A program made the position numbers and the translations under genes. From NCBI GenBank assembly GCA_030655355.1, contig JAURVS010000028.1, positions 1 through 34,438 of the forward strand: 34,438 bases of DNA, in the 5' to 3' direction. A model generated the notes under the pieces. The model worked only from the letters and a program-made list of their open reading frames with translations. It was not told the origin of the DNA and searched no databases. The DNA is from Sphingopyxis sp. GTDB taxonomy: Bacteria > Pseudomonadota > Alphaproteobacteria > Sphingomonadales > Sphingomonadaceae. Below are positions 32,765-34,438 of this stretch, piece by piece (position 1 is the stretch's first letter; each line of letters opens with the position of its first letter).

Positions 32765-33238
32765 TTGAAGCAGACATATCCCTTGCCCGTCCACCACAGC
32801 TGGCCGCTCTATGAGCGCGACCGCTTTTTCGAGCTTGGGCAGATCCATGGAGTCGATACGCTGGATCCGGTGCCGGACATGGTCGATATCGTGGCGCCGG
32901 TGCGCGAAGGCCGTCTGGGCAAATGGGAGTGCGACCTGACCGACAACAACCGGCTGAGTTGGTCGGATGAGGTCTATAACATCTTCGGCGTTCCCCGAGG
33001 CGTGACCGTTACGCGCGACGAGACCGTTGCGTTATATTGCGAAGGATCGCGGGCCGCGATGGAGAAATTGCGGGCCTATGCGATCAAGCATCGCCGCGGC
33101 TTCACGCTCGACGTCGAAATTCGGCCTGCGCAAGAGCCACGGCGGTGGATGCGCCTGATCGCCGCGCCCGTTTGCACTGACGACCGGGTCGTCAAACTAC
33201 AGGGACTGAAGTTCCTCGTGCCAAGGGCGACCGACTGA
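32765..33238 (+). CDS. Single-domain PAS-fold protein
   Basis: A 157-residue protein whose residues about 45-150 look like a PAS_3-type domain: GRLGKWECDLTDNNRLSWSDEVYNIFGV, a middle helix EGSRAAMEKLRAYAI, then GFTLDVEIRPAQEPRRWMRLIAAPV. No kinase, GGDEF or DNA-binding part follows, so it would act as a free sensor or adaptor. The start is TTG at 32765 with GGAAG at 32751-32755. No in-frame ATG exists before the PAS domain, which supports the rare start. It lies between the RNase H-like gene and mreB, each separated by 98-170 bases, so it is probably its own unit. Ligand and partner are unknown. Confidence 0.75.
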   Translation: MKQTYPLPVHHSWPLYERDRFFELGQIHGVDTLDPVPDMVDIVAPVREGRLGKWECDLTDNNRLSWSDEVYNIFGVPRGVTVTRDETVALYCEGSRAAMEKLRAYAIKHRRGFTLDVEIRPAQEPRRWMRLIAAPVCTDDRVVKLQGLKFLVPRATD

Positions 33239-33371
33239 TGCAATTGATCGGTCGGACCTGAGAAACCACCGTTCTGACAGCAACTATGGCGGCGGCAGTT
33301 GACCTGCTGTCGCCTTCGCCGCAGCGATATATGACAGACGTCGGGGGCTCTGAAGGGCCAGCCACGCCTGA

Positions 33372-34438
<1,067 letters not shown>

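Noticed and set aside
33299-33330. TTGACC and TATATG as a promoter for mreB
   Set aside because: The spacing is about 23 bases, too long for a sigma70-type promoter.

Overview
The window is high-GC, densely coding DNA (about 93% or more coding). It very probably comes from the chromosome of a Sphingomonadales alphaproteobacterium close to Sphingopyxis. Supporting this are zwf next to edd/eda of the Entner-Doudoroff pathway, the argH / small lipoprotein / lysA order, the protein sequences, and a palindromic element of the kind I associate with sphingomonad genomes. The genus is an inference. No phage, IS element, CRISPR array, rRNA or tRNA was seen, and no gene-free gap exceeds about 170 bases.

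Layout. (1) 1-3785: a formate-dehydrogenase-like molybdoenzyme (5' end outside the window), a DUF1345 membrane protein, then mobA and fdhD on the minus strand, which mature such enzymes. (2) 3794-6687: a LysR regulator divergent from an MFS exporter, then a MOSC protein. (3) 6684-12234: glpD divergent from zwf-edd-eda, joining glycerol-3-phosphate oxidation to the Entner-Doudoroff route. (4) 12303-22222: a neutral-lipid cluster. A HAD-phosphatase/LPAAT fusion, PlsB, a WS/DGAT-type acyltransferase, a DUF3336 patatin lipase and a monoacylglycerol-lipase-like hydrolase are packed with 1-3 base gaps. After a palindromic repeat come a second alpha/beta hydrolase and gpsA. Together they can be read as a path from DHAP to G3P, LPA, PA, DAG and TAG or wax ester, plus the lipases to mobilise it. 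(5) 22336-27095: a small secreted protein with a terminator, a TlpA-type thioredoxin lipoprotein, argH, a small lipoprotein, lysA and a siroheme synthase. (6) 27159-32272: two perfect BlaI-type operators, blaI, an M56 (BlaR1-like) membrane protease, an exported protein and a TonB-dependent receptor, in one apparent operon. (7) 32293-34438: an RNase H-like protein, a single-domain PAS protein, and mreB running off the right edge.

The strongest candidate for an undescribed system is region 6. The M56 protease has no penicillin-binding sensor domain and no beta-lactamase is nearby. Its periplasmic part instead ends in a helical repeat of about 28 residues, and the same repeat occurs in the neighbouring exported protein. 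This suggests an outer membrane receptor / periplasmic repeat protein / inner membrane protease / BlaI repressor signalling chain. Region 4 is the second: a compact lipid-storage operon resembling, from memory, the plsB2-plsC-DGAT-lipQ block of mycobacteria. Two of its acyltransferases carry lysine/alanine/proline-rich tails that could tether them to inclusions or nucleic acid.
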